From Knoellia sinensis KCTC 19936 (GTDB lineage Bacteria; Actinomycetota; Actinomycetes; Actinomycetales; Dermatophilaceae): a stretch of DNA of 64,000 bases. The notes below the pieces were generated by a model. It had not been told where the DNA came from and made no database searches. It worked only from the letters and a program-made list of their open reading frames with translations. Below, piece after piece: positions 17,009-26,114 of the stretch. The position numbers were made by a program, and so were the translations under genes. The stretch spans positions 1-64,000 of the forward strand of contig NZ_AVPJ01000015.1 of assembly GCF_000768705.1 (NCBI RefSeq), read 5' to 3'. Position 1 is the first letter of the stretch, and every line of letters begins with the position of its first letter.

Positions 17009-17970
17009 GTGCGATCCCTCCCGAGCATGAAGTGTTGGATGCCCGCGACGACAAGCGTGAGCACGAACAGGACGCCGCCGATCGCGCTGGCCATGCCGAA
17101 CTCCAGGTTGCGGAACCCTCGTTCGTATAGATCGAGGACCAGTGTGTGGGAAGCTCGCGCGGGCCCTCCCCCGGTCATGAGGTAGACGAGGTCGAAGATC
17201 TGGAAGCTCGCAGTGGTTTCGATGACCGCGAGGAAGAACAGCGCCGGTCGCAGGTGGGGAAGGGTGAGGTGGCGAAAGCGTTGCATTGAGCTGGCGCCGT
17301 CCGTGCGCATGGCATCCTCGAGCTCACGAGGCTGGTCCTGCAGGCGGGCCAGCAGGATCAACATGCCGTAGCCGTAGCGGGTCCAGACGTTCACGACGAC
17401 GAGGGCCAAGATGACCAAGGTCTCGCTGCGCAGCCACGATGCGTCACCCAGGCCGAGTGCCGACTGGACACTCGACACCGGCCCTCCAGTCGAGAAGAAC
17501 CAGCCGAAGACAGCCGCGGCCACGACCAGGGACGTGATGACGGGGAGGAAGTAGACCGAGCGGAAGAAGTTCACCGTGCGCGAGCCGCGACGCACGAGCA
17601 GTGCCATCACGGTGGAGATGGCAAGTCCCGTCGGAACGGAGAGGAATCCGAAGATCAGCGTCACCTTGAGCGCTGTCCAGAAGTTCGGATCCTCCGCCAA
17701 CCGCTTAAAGTTCTCCACTCCCACGAACTCCGGAGTGTCGCCCGGGTAGTAGTCGAAAAAGCCGAGCAGCAGCCCCGCCAGCGACGGACCAAACCGGAAG
17801 ATGATGAAGAGCAACGCCATCGGCAGGACGAACAGCAGGCCAGCGTAGGCCTCCCGACGCCGATGGCTCAGCAGGCGCCTGGGGCGCACTGGCGAGGGGC
17901 CATCGGGTCGGGGGACTGCGCTCGGCTCGCCGCGAGGTGGAGCCTCACTCAGCGCTGGGTGTGCGCTCAT
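17005..17970 (-). CDS. Carbohydrate ABC transporter permease (MalF/UgpA type)
   Basis: 321 residues from ATG 17970, which has GGAG 8 nt upstream; an in-frame GTG at 18006 would add 12 residues. Six membrane helices are seen, the first at YAGLLFVLPMALLFIIFRFG. The EAA loop is ELEDAMRTDGASSMQRFRHL. It pairs with the MalG-type permease directly downstream. The solute-binding lipoprotein gene lies just upstream, giving the usual order SBP-MalF-MalG on the minus strand. Confidence 0.92.
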   Translation of the reverse strand: MSAHPALSEAPPRGEPSAVPRPDGPSPVRPRRLLSHRRREAYAGLLFVLPMALLFIIFRFGPSLAGLLLGFFDYYPGDTPEFVGVENFKRLAEDPNFWTALKVTLIFGFLSVPTGLAISTVMALLVRRGSRTVNFFRSVYFLPVITSLVVAAAVFGWFFSTGGPVSSVQSALGLGDASWLRSETLVILALVVVNVWTRYGYGMLILLARLQDQPRELEDAMRTDGASSMQRFRHLTLPHLRPALFFLAVIETTASFQIFDLVYLMTGGGPARASHTLVLDLYERGFRNLEFGMASAIGGVLFVLTLVVAGIQHFMLGRDRT

Positions 17971-18042
17971 CGGGACTCCGTCATCTCGCTCCCGCAGATT
18001 CTTCACCTGAGAGTTCGGTGGCGCTGCCGCTGTTCAGCCTGG

Positions 18043-19302
18043 TCATTTCATTAAGGCATCGGCGGCCTTGGCAGCGTCGTCCAGCGCCTGCTGAGAAGTC
18101 TTCTTACCGATGACCGCGGCCTGAATCTCTGGCGTGAGCACGCCCATCACTGCACGCGACTTGTCGTTGACCGCGCCAACAGTCATCTCGGGGACCAGTT
18201 TCTCGAGCGCGGCGTCGACGGAGCCTGCCGGATACAACGAGCCAGCCGATTCGCGAGGCGAGTAGAAGCTCGCGGCGGTCAGGAGAGGCTTGCTGTTCTC
18301 AGGAGTCGTGGCGAACTCAATCCACTTCATCGCAGCCTCTTTGTTCTCGGTCGACTTGAGCATGGACAACGAGCCCACAGTCCCGTATCCGACCGATTCT
18401 GCCTTGTTCAACGGAGGCAGCACCTCCATGTTTTCCGCCCCCCACAGTTTCACGAGGTCCTGGGTGGGGACGCCCCACGTGCAGGCGACCGTGCCCTTGG
18501 CAACGCCCGTCTGCTCGGTGGGGGCAGCCTTGATGACGTAGTCCTTGTTGATGAAGCCGCCGTCATACATTTTCTTGAAGTAGTCGAGAGCCTCCACTCC
18601 TGGAGCTTCGTTGAAGGCAGCGGCTGTCTTGTCGTCGTTGAGCACGTCGCCGCCGGCCTGCCAGAGCAGGGGGTAATAGCTGACGTTGAGGGTTCCTGAC
18701 GCGTCGGCGGTGATGAGGGACAGGTCGATCCCCTGCGCCTTGAACGTGGGGCCCAGCGCAAGGTATTCGTCCCAGGTCGTGGGATAGGTCGACACTCCCG
18801 CCTTCTTGAAGGCTCGCTTGTCACAGACGAGCGTGGTCACCGAGGTGAGCAACGGCATACCGACGAGTTTGCCGTCTACAGTGGCGGCCGCCTTCGCATT
18901 GTCCTGGGTGTCGTTGAGGGCATCTTCACTTGCCATGGAGTCGATCGTTTCCAGGCTCCGGGCATACACAGGCACCTGGTCGGGGACCAGGTAGACCACA
19001 TCTGGCGCGGTGTTGCTCGCAATGGCGGCTGCCAGGGCCTCGTCGCGCTTGGCCCACGGGTACACCTCGACGGTGACATCGATTCCGGGGTTGGAGGTCT
19101 TGAACTTCTGCACGGTGTCAGCCCAGAACTTCTTGTTGGCTGCTTCGTCGGTCAGGATCGGATAGACCCACATAGTGACCTCGCCGGTGGCGCCATCCGC
19201 TCCAGCGGCTTCGTCGTTCTCTGCACCGGAGCCTCCGCAGCCCGTCAGGACCAAGCTCGTTGCGAGCACACCGGTCAGAGCCAAATTGCGCGGCATCTTC
19301 AT
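18043..19302 (-). CDS. Extracellular sugar-binding lipoprotein of an ABC importer
   Basis: 419 residues. ATG 19302 is preferred because AGGAGG lies 7 nt upstream. The signal peptide ends in a lipobox (LVLTGCGG), so the mature protein is anchored to the outer face of the membrane. The body is a cluster-1 solute-binding fold: VTMWVYPILTDEAANKKFW, APDVVYLVPDQVPVYA, GKLVGMPLL and PENSKPLLTAASFYSPR. The ligand is unknown. A LacI-type palindrome is about 55 bp upstream. This gene leads the transporter operon. Confidence 0.92.
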   Translation of the reverse strand: MKMPRNLALTGVLATSLVLTGCGGSGAENDEAAGADGATGEVTMWVYPILTDEAANKKFWADTVQKFKTSNPGIDVTVEVYPWAKRDEALAAAIASNTAPDVVYLVPDQVPVYARSLETIDSMASEDALNDTQDNAKAAATVDGKLVGMPLLTSVTTLVCDKRAFKKAGVSTYPTTWDEYLALGPTFKAQGIDLSLITADASGTLNVSYYPLLWQAGGDVLNDDKTAAAFNEAPGVEALDYFKKMYDGGFINKDYVIKAAPTEQTGVAKGTVACTWGVPTQDLVKLWGAENMEVLPPLNKAESVGYGTVGSLSMLKSTENKEAAMKWIEFATTPENSKPLLTAASFYSPRESAGSLYPAGSVDAALEKLVPEMTVGAVNDKSRAVMGVLTPEIQAAVIGKKTSQQALDDAAKAADALMK

Positions 19303-19355
19303 CTGCAAGCCTCCTACGTACCATTGGTCGCGGACTTCGCGAGCGTGAGTTGTAC

Positions 19356-19375
19356 TCTAGAGAACGTTTTCTCGA
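19356..19375. promoter_or_regulatory. LacI-type operator, site 2
   Basis: TCTAGAGAACGTTTTCTCGA, with 8 of 10 positions matching between half-sites around a central CG. It lies upstream of the binding-protein gene of the sugar importer and matches the other three palindromes of this locus. Confidence 0.7.
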
Positions 19376-19406
19376 CCGGCAAGGCCCCTTGCCCACCTTT
19401 GGGGAC

Positions 19407-20444
19407 CTACTCATCAAAGATGTGCGGGAAGCGCATCCGGGCCTGTTCGATCAGGGTGGCTTGACCGGGGGAGAGCCGCTCCTTGTCGGTCAGGCACACG
19501 CTGGTGGCAACGCGCCCCTGCTGGCGCAGTGCTTCGTTAACGCCGGCCACACAGCCCGCGAAATTGTTGTCGACGTCGAACACGGCAGCATTGACCTCTA
19601 TGACGGCGGCAGCCTCTGCAAGAACCTCGATCGCCAGTCCGACGTCGTGTCGGGCTTTCACGGCCATATCCAAGAGCCGCCTTGCCTCGGCTACGCCGAT
19701 TGCCCACTGGCCGAGTAGGCCGCCCTCGAACCACAGGGTCCGACGTTTGCCGTTCACAGAGGCAATAACGGGCGTGATTAGGTCGTGCACGATGGCATCG
19801 TCGTTGCCGGTGAGGAGGGAAACGTCCTGCCACCGGTCGTGCACGATTAGGGCCTGTGCCACGTCGTTGGTGGCATAGCGATCGAAGGGCGCCGCCTTGA
19901 CTCCGACGACGGATTCCAGGTCGAACAGCCCGCTCCAGAACTTTCGATCGAGGTGAAGGCCGCCGATGGCCCGCTGCAGGTAGAACCCGATCGTCGGCAT
20001 GACCAGGCCCACAACCGCAGCTCGGTCGAGCAGGGAAGCGGGGCTGCGGTTGGTCATGCCCCAAGGGCACAGGAGTGCGGCCTCGTAGCCGCACTCAAGG
20101 GCGATCTCGGCCTCGCGGACGGCATGGTCGGGGTCACCCACGATGCCGGCAATGAGGAGGGGCCTTCGGTCGTGGTGCTCTGCCTCGTCAAGGGCTGCGT
20201 CGGCTGCGCGCTGCCATACCTCTCGCAGAAGTCCGGCGTCGTGATGGAGTTCGAACTGTGTCGTGTGCACGCCTACCGCGAGTCCGTTCGCACCTGCCCC
20301 GACGTAGTACCTGGTCAGGCGATCCTGGGCAACCCAGTCGACCTCGCGTGTGGAGGTCAACGCCAAGGGGTGGGCCGGGATCAGAACGCCACCTCGTAGC
20401 CGAGCCGCGACATCGATCGAACCCGGCGCCGCACTCGTGCTCAT
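19407..20444 (-). CDS. Dihydrodipicolinate synthase (DapA)-family aldolase/lyase
   Basis: 345 residues from ATG 20444. The Schiff-base lysine is in VVGVKAAPFDRY, with Tyr in PTIGFYLQRAIGG. The family makes or breaks C-C bonds in pyruvate or keto-sugar-acid substrates, or dehydrates sugar acids. The length is longer than DapA (about 295), as in uncharacterised sugar-locus members. Its ATG overlaps the stop of the epimerase gene (TGATG), so the two are coupled and probably act in succession. Confidence 0.85.
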   Translation of the reverse strand: MSTSAAPGSIDVAARLRGGVLIPAHPLALTSTREVDWVAQDRLTRYYVGAGANGLAVGVHTTQFELHHDAGLLREVWQRAADAALDEAEHHDRRPLLIAGIVGDPDHAVREAEIALECGYEAALLCPWGMTNRSPASLLDRAAVVGLVMPTIGFYLQRAIGGLHLDRKFWSGLFDLESVVGVKAAPFDRYATNDVAQALIVHDRWQDVSLLTGNDDAIVHDLITPVIASVNGKRRTLWFEGGLLGQWAIGVAEARRLLDMAVKARHDVGLAIEVLAEAAAVIEVNAAVFDVDNNFAGCVAGVNEALRQQGRVATSVCLTDKERLSPGQATLIEQARMRFPHIFDE

Positions 20445-21493
20445 CAGTACCGCCCTTCGCGCTGTTCGAACTTCGTGGCCTTGCCCAGCGTCCGGCCACC
20501 ACCGGCGACCCATGTGGCGACGCGTCCGACGAGCTCGCGGCAGGCCATGCTGGGATATCCGAACCGCTCGATGGCCAGTCCGGCGTTGCTCAAGAGCGCG
20601 TCGTGCGCCTCGACGCCGGTGAAGATGGGCGCGACACCGACGACTTCACCGACCAGCTCCGCGATGTGGCGCACCGACACCGTCTCGGGGCCGGCTGCAT
20701 TGAGCACGGCCGCAGGGGTGCTCGCCATCGCGAGACTCGACAGCGCCCACGCGTTGGCGTCGCCCTGCCAAAGCACGTTGACCATCGGCATGGTGACGTC
20801 GACCGGTTTCCCTGCCGCGACCCGGGCGGCGACGTCGGCCACGACGCCGTAGCGCAACTCGCAAGCGTAGTTCAGCCGAAACAGCAAGACGGGAGTCTCG
20901 AATGACTGCGCTGCATACGAAAAGATGCGTTCGCGCCCCAGACACGACTGGGCGTACTCACCGATCGGTTCCGGCGGGGTGGTTTCCGTGGCGCCGCCGG
21001 ACGTCAACATGGACCGGGGGTAGACGTTGCCTGTGGAGTAGACGACCGATGGAACGCCGCGATAGCGATTTGCGACCATCGCCGGGATGGCAGTGTTGAA
21101 CCACCAGGTGCGAGCCTCGGCACCGGCCGTGCCGAACTTCATCGCTGCGAGATAGAAGATCGCGCCGGCATCCGGGAGGTTGCGCACGGCCGCCTCGTCC
21201 GACAGGTCTGCGCTCAGCGTCTTCACCCCGGACGCCTCGAGGGAGTCTCGAACGCCGTCTTGTGTGAAGCGGGCTACGGCCAAGACCTCATGGTCGTGGT
21301 CCCCGACAAGGTCCAGGGAGCGCCGAGCCATCGTGGCGAGGCTCGGTCCGATCTTGCCACCGGCGCCGAGGATGACGATGGGTCCCCGAGTCTCGGCGAG
21401 ATCTGCGCCGACACGCTCGCTCGGCATCGACAGCGCCAGCTCAAGGTCGGCCTCGGTGCGAATGTCGGTCGACGTGAGTTGTCCATACTCCAC
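20444..21493 (-). CDS. NAD-dependent epimerase/dehydratase (extended SDR)
   Basis: 349 residues. The nucleotide-binding motif is VILGAGGKIGPSLA near residue 40. The usual YxxxK catalytic pair is changed to EYAQSCLGRERIF, so Lys is Cys. The FYLAAMKFG and VYSTGNVYPRS strands are as in the family. This family is common in sugar loci with DapA-type aldolases, but its chemistry is not known to me; losing the lysine argues for a changed reaction. A promoter (TTGACG at 21548-21553, 18-bp spacer, TAGGTT, minus strand) and an operator lie just upstream. Confidence 0.82.
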   Translation of the reverse strand: MEYGQLTSTDIRTEADLELALSMPSERVGADLAETRGPIVILGAGGKIGPSLATMARRSLDLVGDHDHEVLAVARFTQDGVRDSLEASGVKTLSADLSDEAAVRNLPDAGAIFYLAAMKFGTAGAEARTWWFNTAIPAMVANRYRGVPSVVYSTGNVYPRSMLTSGGATETTPPEPIGEYAQSCLGRERIFSYAAQSFETPVLLFRLNYACELRYGVVADVAARVAAGKPVDVTMPMVNVLWQGDANAWALSSLAMASTPAAVLNAAGPETVSVRHIAELVGEVVGVAPIFTGVEAHDALLSNAGLAIERFGYPSMACRELVGRVATWVAGGGRTLGKATKFEQREGRY

Positions 21494-21495
21494 AG

Positions 21496-21511
21496 GAGAA
21501 ATCCTTTTCTC
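21496..21511. promoter_or_regulatory. LacI-type operator, site 3, beside the epimerase promoter
   Basis: GAGAAATCCTTTTCTC lies 3 bp upstream of the epimerase ATG and just downstream of its predicted -10 (minus strand -35 at 21548-21553, -10 at 21524-21529). A bound repressor would block early elongation. The divergent LacI gene starts about 90 bp away. Confidence 0.65.
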
Positions 21512-21599
21512 GACGTGCTGGGGAACCTACGCGGACGGCCTTGGTTGCGTCAAGCCTGGGTGGCCGGAATCGGGAGCAGCGTTGTAATACGCTGACGAC

Positions 21600-22607
21600 G
21601 TGCCTGCCAATCTGCGCGACGTCGCCGCAGTGGCTGACGTGTCCGTTCCCACCGCCTCGCGGGTCCTTTCCGGCAGTGCCTATCCCGTCGCGGACGAGCT
21701 TCGCGCCCGGGTGCTCAAGGCAGCGGAGGAGCTCGACTACGTGCCCAACGCCCAGGCGCGCGCCCTTCTCGTCGGCTCCTCAGCGACAGTGGGCGTTCTG
21801 GCGGGCGATGTCGGCGACCCGTACTTCTCGTTGATCATCGACGGCGTTCAAGACGTGGCAACCGGGGCTCGCGTCCTGGTGACGATCTGCACGACCGGCC
21901 GCGACATCGACCGAGAACTCGAGTACTTCGGCCTGTTGCAGTCGCACCGGGTGGGCGCAGTGATCATTGCGGGCTCGACCCTCGCGGAGGAGAGGTACGC
22001 CGCGGGGTTACGCAAGCGCGTCGCGTCGTACCTCGCCGGGGGTGGGCGAGTGGTCGCGATTGGGCAGCCCGACCTCGGCGTTGACCGCGTGCTCGTGACG
22101 AACGCCAAGGGGGCGACCGCACTCGGGCGACACCTGGTTGACCTTGGCCACCGCAGGGTCGGGATTCTCGCGGGCCTTAGGACGTTGGCCTCGACCATCC
22201 AGCGCATCGACGGGATCCGCGCCGCAGTGGAGGGCGCCGGAGGGTCCGTGGTCGTCCTGCACGGCGCGGCGACTCGTGAGGGCGGTGAGCGCGGTGTCCG
22301 CGAGCTACTCGCCACCAATCCCGCTGTGACGGCAGTGGTCGGAACTGCTGACCAGATGGCGGTTGGTGCGATGCATGCCCTCTCGGAGCAAGGCATCTCC
22401 GTGCCCGATGAGATCTCGGTTGCAGGCTTCAACGACATTCCTGCCGGCTTGGACGTCACGCCGAACCTGACGACAGTGCAGCTGCCGCTTCGTGAGATGG
22501 GTGCCCAAGCGGCGCGGTATGCCCTCGAGTCCAGCCGGACCCCACGCTCGCGCACCCTGCATACCAGGCTACTGGTGCGCGGCTCCACCGCTGTCCCGCG
22601 GGGCTGA
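21600..22607 (+). CDS. LacI-family transcriptional regulator
   Basis: 335 residues from GTG 21600. The N-terminal helix-turn-helix is LRDVAAVADVSVPTASRVLS, followed by the hinge helix YVPNAQARALLVG. The rest is a periplasmic-binding-protein-like effector domain (VGVLAGDVGDPYFSLIIDGV, AVVGTADQMAVGAMHAL, ISVAGFNDIPAG). It probably represses the surrounding locus through the four palindromes listed. The effector is presumably the imported sugar or a metabolite. A TAATAC -10-like box lies at 21585-21590. Confidence 0.92.
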   Translation: MPANLRDVAAVADVSVPTASRVLSGSAYPVADELRARVLKAAEELDYVPNAQARALLVGSSATVGVLAGDVGDPYFSLIIDGVQDVATGARVLVTICTTGRDIDRELEYFGLLQSHRVGAVIIAGSTLAEERYAAGLRKRVASYLAGGGRVVAIGQPDLGVDRVLVTNAKGATALGRHLVDLGHRRVGILAGLRTLASTIQRIDGIRAAVEGAGGSVVVLHGAATREGGERGVRELLATNPAVTAVVGTADQMAVGAMHALSEQGISVPDEISVAGFNDIPAGLDVTPNLTTVQLPLREMGAQAARYALESSRTPRSRTLHTRLLVRGSTAVPRG

Positions 22608-22740
22608 GTCTGCCCGGCTGACCGACAGCACACGCGCGCAGGATCTCGCTGCTGGTGTTGCTGAACGGCATACGAGTCGCCGTGAATTTGCCGCCGATGG
22701 GCACGGCGTCAGTCTGAGACTTCAGACGTAAAGGCCAGCC

Positions 22741-22779
22741 CAGAAAACGTTTGCCAAACGGGTATTGGACCGCTAGCCT
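22741..22779 (+). promoter_or_regulatory. LacI-type operator site 4 overlapping a promoter
   Basis: CAGAAAACGTTTGCCA (22741-22756) is a weaker palindrome of the same type. It overlaps a -35 box TTGCCA (22751-22756); after a 17-bp spacer comes TAGCCT (22774-22779). The promoter faces the secreted propeller gene, tying that gene to the regulon. Confidence 0.6.
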
Positions 22780-22835
22780 CACCCAAGATGGCCAGCGAAG
22801 GACAGCCCGGTTGAACCACAGTCGAGGAGTGTCGA

Positions 22836-24899
22836 ATGCGTCGAATTCACCGAAGAGTTACAGGATTCCTGTTGGCATTCGCTGTCGTCCTGGCTGGCTT
22901 GGTGGCAAGCCAGCCAGCGCAGGCGCGCCTGACAACAGCCTCTGACTCCGACGTCACCGTCCGCTCGCTGGGGACGCCCCTCTATGACGTCTTGGTGCTG
23001 GGCGGCACCCCTGGGCCGGGGCCTGACGGGCAGGAGGCGATGTGGGTTGTGACGGCTGGCAGTCCGGCTCGCCTGCAGTCCCTATCACCGCTTTCGGGAT
23101 CGGTTCTCTCGGATCAGCCCTTGATGCACGCCGACGGTGGGGGAGGCGCGCCTGGCGGCTACGGGATTGTCACCGCTCCCAATGGCGACGTCTACGTCGG
23201 CACCTATGGGGACGGCCATCTCTATCGCCGTGCTGCCGGCTCCAACTCGACCATTGAAGACCTGGGACGTCCCCGTCCTGGAGACACATACGTCTTCGCC
23301 ATGACGATCATCGATGGCAAGCTCTACGGCGGCACCTACCCGGGCGGGGCAGTCTTCTCGTACGACCTGGCGACCGGCGCTGTGCGCGACTACGGCCGCA
23401 TGATGGACGGGCAGCTCTACGTTCGGAGCATCACGTCCCTGGACGGCATCGTTTACGCCGGCACCTATGACTGCCACATCTTCGCGATCGACCCTGCAAC
23501 GGGCGTTAAGACCGAGCTGCCTCAGCCTGCGCCCAATTGCGGCAACGTCAGCGACATGAACGCCATCGACGGCAGGCTCTACGCCAGGATCGGCTCGAGC
23601 ATCATCAACGCCACAGAGCACGTCTACGATCCGGCCTCGGGCACATGGGTCGGCAGCATCCCCAACGTGGCGGGCCTGTCGCTGTCCGAGGTCGGCCCCG
23701 ACGGCAAGATCTACTACATGCACACAGACGGTGCTGTCGGGACGGTATCCCGCTTCGACCCGGAGACCCTCGCGGTCGAGAAGACCTCGGCCGTGGTCAG
23801 CGGGCGGGTGGTCAACAACCGTGGTGTTGGGTGGATGGACCTCGGGGACCCCGGGTGGCCCGGGCAGACCCTCGTTCAGGTCCTCTGGCGCGGTCAGGTC
23901 GTTCTCTACAACCCTCAAACCGATCGTTCGGAGGTGCGCGATGCTCCGCTGAGCGGCGAGCCGATCCGGATCAACGTGATCGGTGCCGACGATGAGGTCT
24001 ACGTGGGTGGCTACCTCAACGGGGGAATCGCAGCGGTCGACCCAGACTCAGGCGCCAAAACCTTCCACAGGTTCGCTCAAGGTGAATCCATTCTCCCCGA
24101 CGGAGATCAGGTGTGGCTTGGGGTCTATCCCGACGCCCGGGTGTATGCGTGGGACAGGACCAAGGTCTGGCACAACCCGGCATATTCGCCGGGCCCGATC
24201 GGCAGCGTCGACAACCCGACCCTCCTGCATGACGGTGGCCCCGGTGACCAGAACCGGATCTCAGCCGTCGCCGACCTGGGCAACAGGGTGGCATTCGGAA
24301 CCCAACCAAACGCCACACTGACCGGCTCGGTGGTGGTCGTCGATAAGGCCACGCGAACCCCCACGGTGTGGGAGGGTCCGATCGCCGACCAGAGCACCGT
24401 TGGCCTGGCCGCCCGGGGTGGGACGCTTTTTGGCGGGACGTCGATCATCGCCTCCTATGCCCAGCCAGCGCCCACAACAACCGACGCACACCTCTACGCC
24501 CTGGACCCCACGACGGGCGAGCTCAAGTGGTCTGTCGTACCGAGTCCGGGAGCCCCAGCCATCCGTGGCGTCGAGGTGGACTCCAAGGACCGGGTGTGGG
24601 CATTGACCAACGGCGCCTTGACGAGCCACAACTCTCGGAACGGTGACCTCATGCGAACGATCAGGCTGACGGCAGACCAGCACTCTGGGCGACTCGCCGG
24701 CGAACTCGAGTACGACCCTGAGGCGAACGTGCTGTGGGCGCTTGTTCAGGGGTCGAAGTTGTATGCCGTGGACGCGCAGACCGGCAAGGCCAGACTGGTC
24801 CTCGAGCGGCCCATGCTGCGCCTCGCGGTCAGCTCCTCGGGCACAGCCTTCGTCTCGTCGAACGCCGAACTCCTGGCGGTCGAGTTCAATCAGGGCTGA
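22836..24899 (+). CDS. Secreted beta-propeller protein
   Basis: 687 residues. A signal peptide (basic RRIHRR, hydrophobic FLLAFAVVLAGLVA, cleavage near QAQA) covers about residues 1-33, with no lipobox. The mature part is built of PQQ-like repeats with recurring patterns such as GDVYVGTYGDGHLYR, GKLYGGTYPGGAVFSYD, GIVYAGTYDCHIFAIDP and DEVYVGGYLNGGIAAVDP. These point to one or two propellers. No catalytic residues are recognisable. It may bind or process an extracellular polysaccharide whose products the ABC importer takes up. The LacI-type operator upstream supports that link. Confidence 0.82.
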   Translation: MRRIHRRVTGFLLAFAVVLAGLVASQPAQARLTTASDSDVTVRSLGTPLYDVLVLGGTPGPGPDGQEAMWVVTAGSPARLQSLSPLSGSVLSDQPLMHADGGGGAPGGYGIVTAPNGDVYVGTYGDGHLYRRAAGSNSTIEDLGRPRPGDTYVFAMTIIDGKLYGGTYPGGAVFSYDLATGAVRDYGRMMDGQLYVRSITSLDGIVYAGTYDCHIFAIDPATGVKTELPQPAPNCGNVSDMNAIDGRLYARIGSSIINATEHVYDPASGTWVGSIPNVAGLSLSEVGPDGKIYYMHTDGAVGTVSRFDPETLAVEKTSAVVSGRVVNNRGVGWMDLGDPGWPGQTLVQVLWRGQVVLYNPQTDRSEVRDAPLSGEPIRINVIGADDEVYVGGYLNGGIAAVDPDSGAKTFHRFAQGESILPDGDQVWLGVYPDARVYAWDRTKVWHNPAYSPGPIGSVDNPTLLHDGGPGDQNRISAVADLGNRVAFGTQPNATLTGSVVVVDKATRTPTVWEGPIADQSTVGLAARGGTLFGGTSIIASYAQPAPTTTDAHLYALDPTTGELKWSVVPSPGAPAIRGVEVDSKDRVWALTNGALTSHNSRNGDLMRTIRLTADQHSGRLAGELEYDPEANVLWALVQGSKLYAVDAQTGKARLVLERPMLRLAVSSSGTAFVSSNAELLAVEFNQG

Positions 24900-25058
24900 A
24901 CATCTGAGCGGCGACGTCAACTGGAAAGCACCGACGCCGGGGATGCTGAGGCGTACTCACTTCGCGATACCGCTCCGCGCCGAGAATGTCCCAAATTCAC
25001 CGTCGACCGGCGTTGGCAACGATCAGACAATGGCCGACTGGATGCGACTAGAAGGGTC

Positions 25059-26114
25059 TCAGGTCGTGCGGGTGACCTTGGAGAGTCCGCGAGGTGCGTC
25101 GGGATCGTGGTGGCGGGCGATCGCCATCGCGTGGGCCAGGCGCTGAAGCGGGATGATCTCGAGGAGCGGGCTGAGCTCCTCGGGCACGCGCGGCAACACG
25201 ATCGCCGGCTCCTGGCCTGCCGTGTCGGCGTCACCGACGACGGTCAGGTCGGCTCCACGGTCACGCAGCCGTTCGAGCACGGCCGCCATGGCCGTCCCGG
25301 CGACTCCGTGCGGGACCACCGCGAGCACAGGCCGCTCGGAGTCGACCATGGCGAGCGGGCCATGGAGCAGGTCGGCACCGGAGAAGGCGTGAGCCGCGAG
25401 ATACGACGTCTCCATCAGTTTGAGCGCGGCCTCGCGTGCCGTGGGATAGGCGTAGCCGCGACCGGTGAGGACGAGCCGATCGACGAAGCGGTAGTGGCCG
25501 GCAACCTCCGTCACGCCGGGCGCGGCCACGGTTTGCTCGGCCGCGGACACCAGGCCGGTGCCGTCGAGCATGCCGCGGCCGCTCCATGCGTCGACGAGGA
25601 GCCACAGAGTGAGCAGCGTCGCTGTGTAGGTCTTCGTCGCCGCAACGGCGCGCTCTGTTCCGGCGCGCACATCGAGGTGCAGTTCGGCCGCAGCGGCCAG
25701 CGGTGATTCCGCGTTGTTGGTCACGGCCAGGGTGAGGGCACCTGCCCGGCCGGCGGCGCGCGTGGACTCCAGCAGGTCGGGTGATCCGCCGGACTGGCTC
25801 ACGGCGACCCACAGGACGTCGCGGAAGTCCGGCTGGGCGGCATAGGCGGTCGTCGTCGACGGTGAGGCAAGGCCGCATGGGAGGCCGAGCACGATTTCTG
25901 CGAGGTACTTGAAGTAGAGCGCCGCGTGGTCGCTGGTCCCGCGGGCCGCGATCATGACGAAGCGGGGAGATGCGGCACGGATCCGCGCCGCCACGGTGTC
26001 GACGTCGGCCGGGCTTTCGGCGAGGATGCGGTCGAAGATGGCCGGCTGCTCGGTGATCTCCATCGCCATCAGTGCACCGGGAACCGTTGCGACAGAGGGG
26101 TTTTCAGAGGTCAC
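25059..26114 (-). CDS. SIS-domain sugar isomerase/deaminase (NagB-II type)
   Basis: 351 residues from GTG 26114, coupled by a GTGA overlap to nanE. Two SIS domains are seen. The first has MIAARGTSDHAALYFKYLAE and VSQSGGSPDLLEST; the second has VLTGRGYAYPTAREAALKLM and ADLLHGPLAMVD. This is the isomerase half of GlmS without the glutaminase part. In this context the likely reaction is glucosamine-6-phosphate to fructose-6-phosphate plus ammonia, the last step of sialic-acid breakdown. A NagA deacetylase is not in the window. It is the last gene of the nan operon. Confidence 0.85.
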   Translation of the reverse strand: MTSENPSVATVPGALMAMEITEQPAIFDRILAESPADVDTVAARIRAASPRFVMIAARGTSDHAALYFKYLAEIVLGLPCGLASPSTTTAYAAQPDFRDVLWVAVSQSGGSPDLLESTRAAGRAGALTLAVTNNAESPLAAAAELHLDVRAGTERAVAATKTYTATLLTLWLLVDAWSGRGMLDGTGLVSAAEQTVAAPGVTEVAGHYRFVDRLVLTGRGYAYPTAREAALKLMETSYLAAHAFSGADLLHGPLAMVDSERPVLAVVPHGVAGTAMAAVLERLRDRGADLTVVGDADTAGQEPAIVLPRVPEELSPLLEIIPLQRLAHAMAIARHHDPDAPRGLSKVTRTT

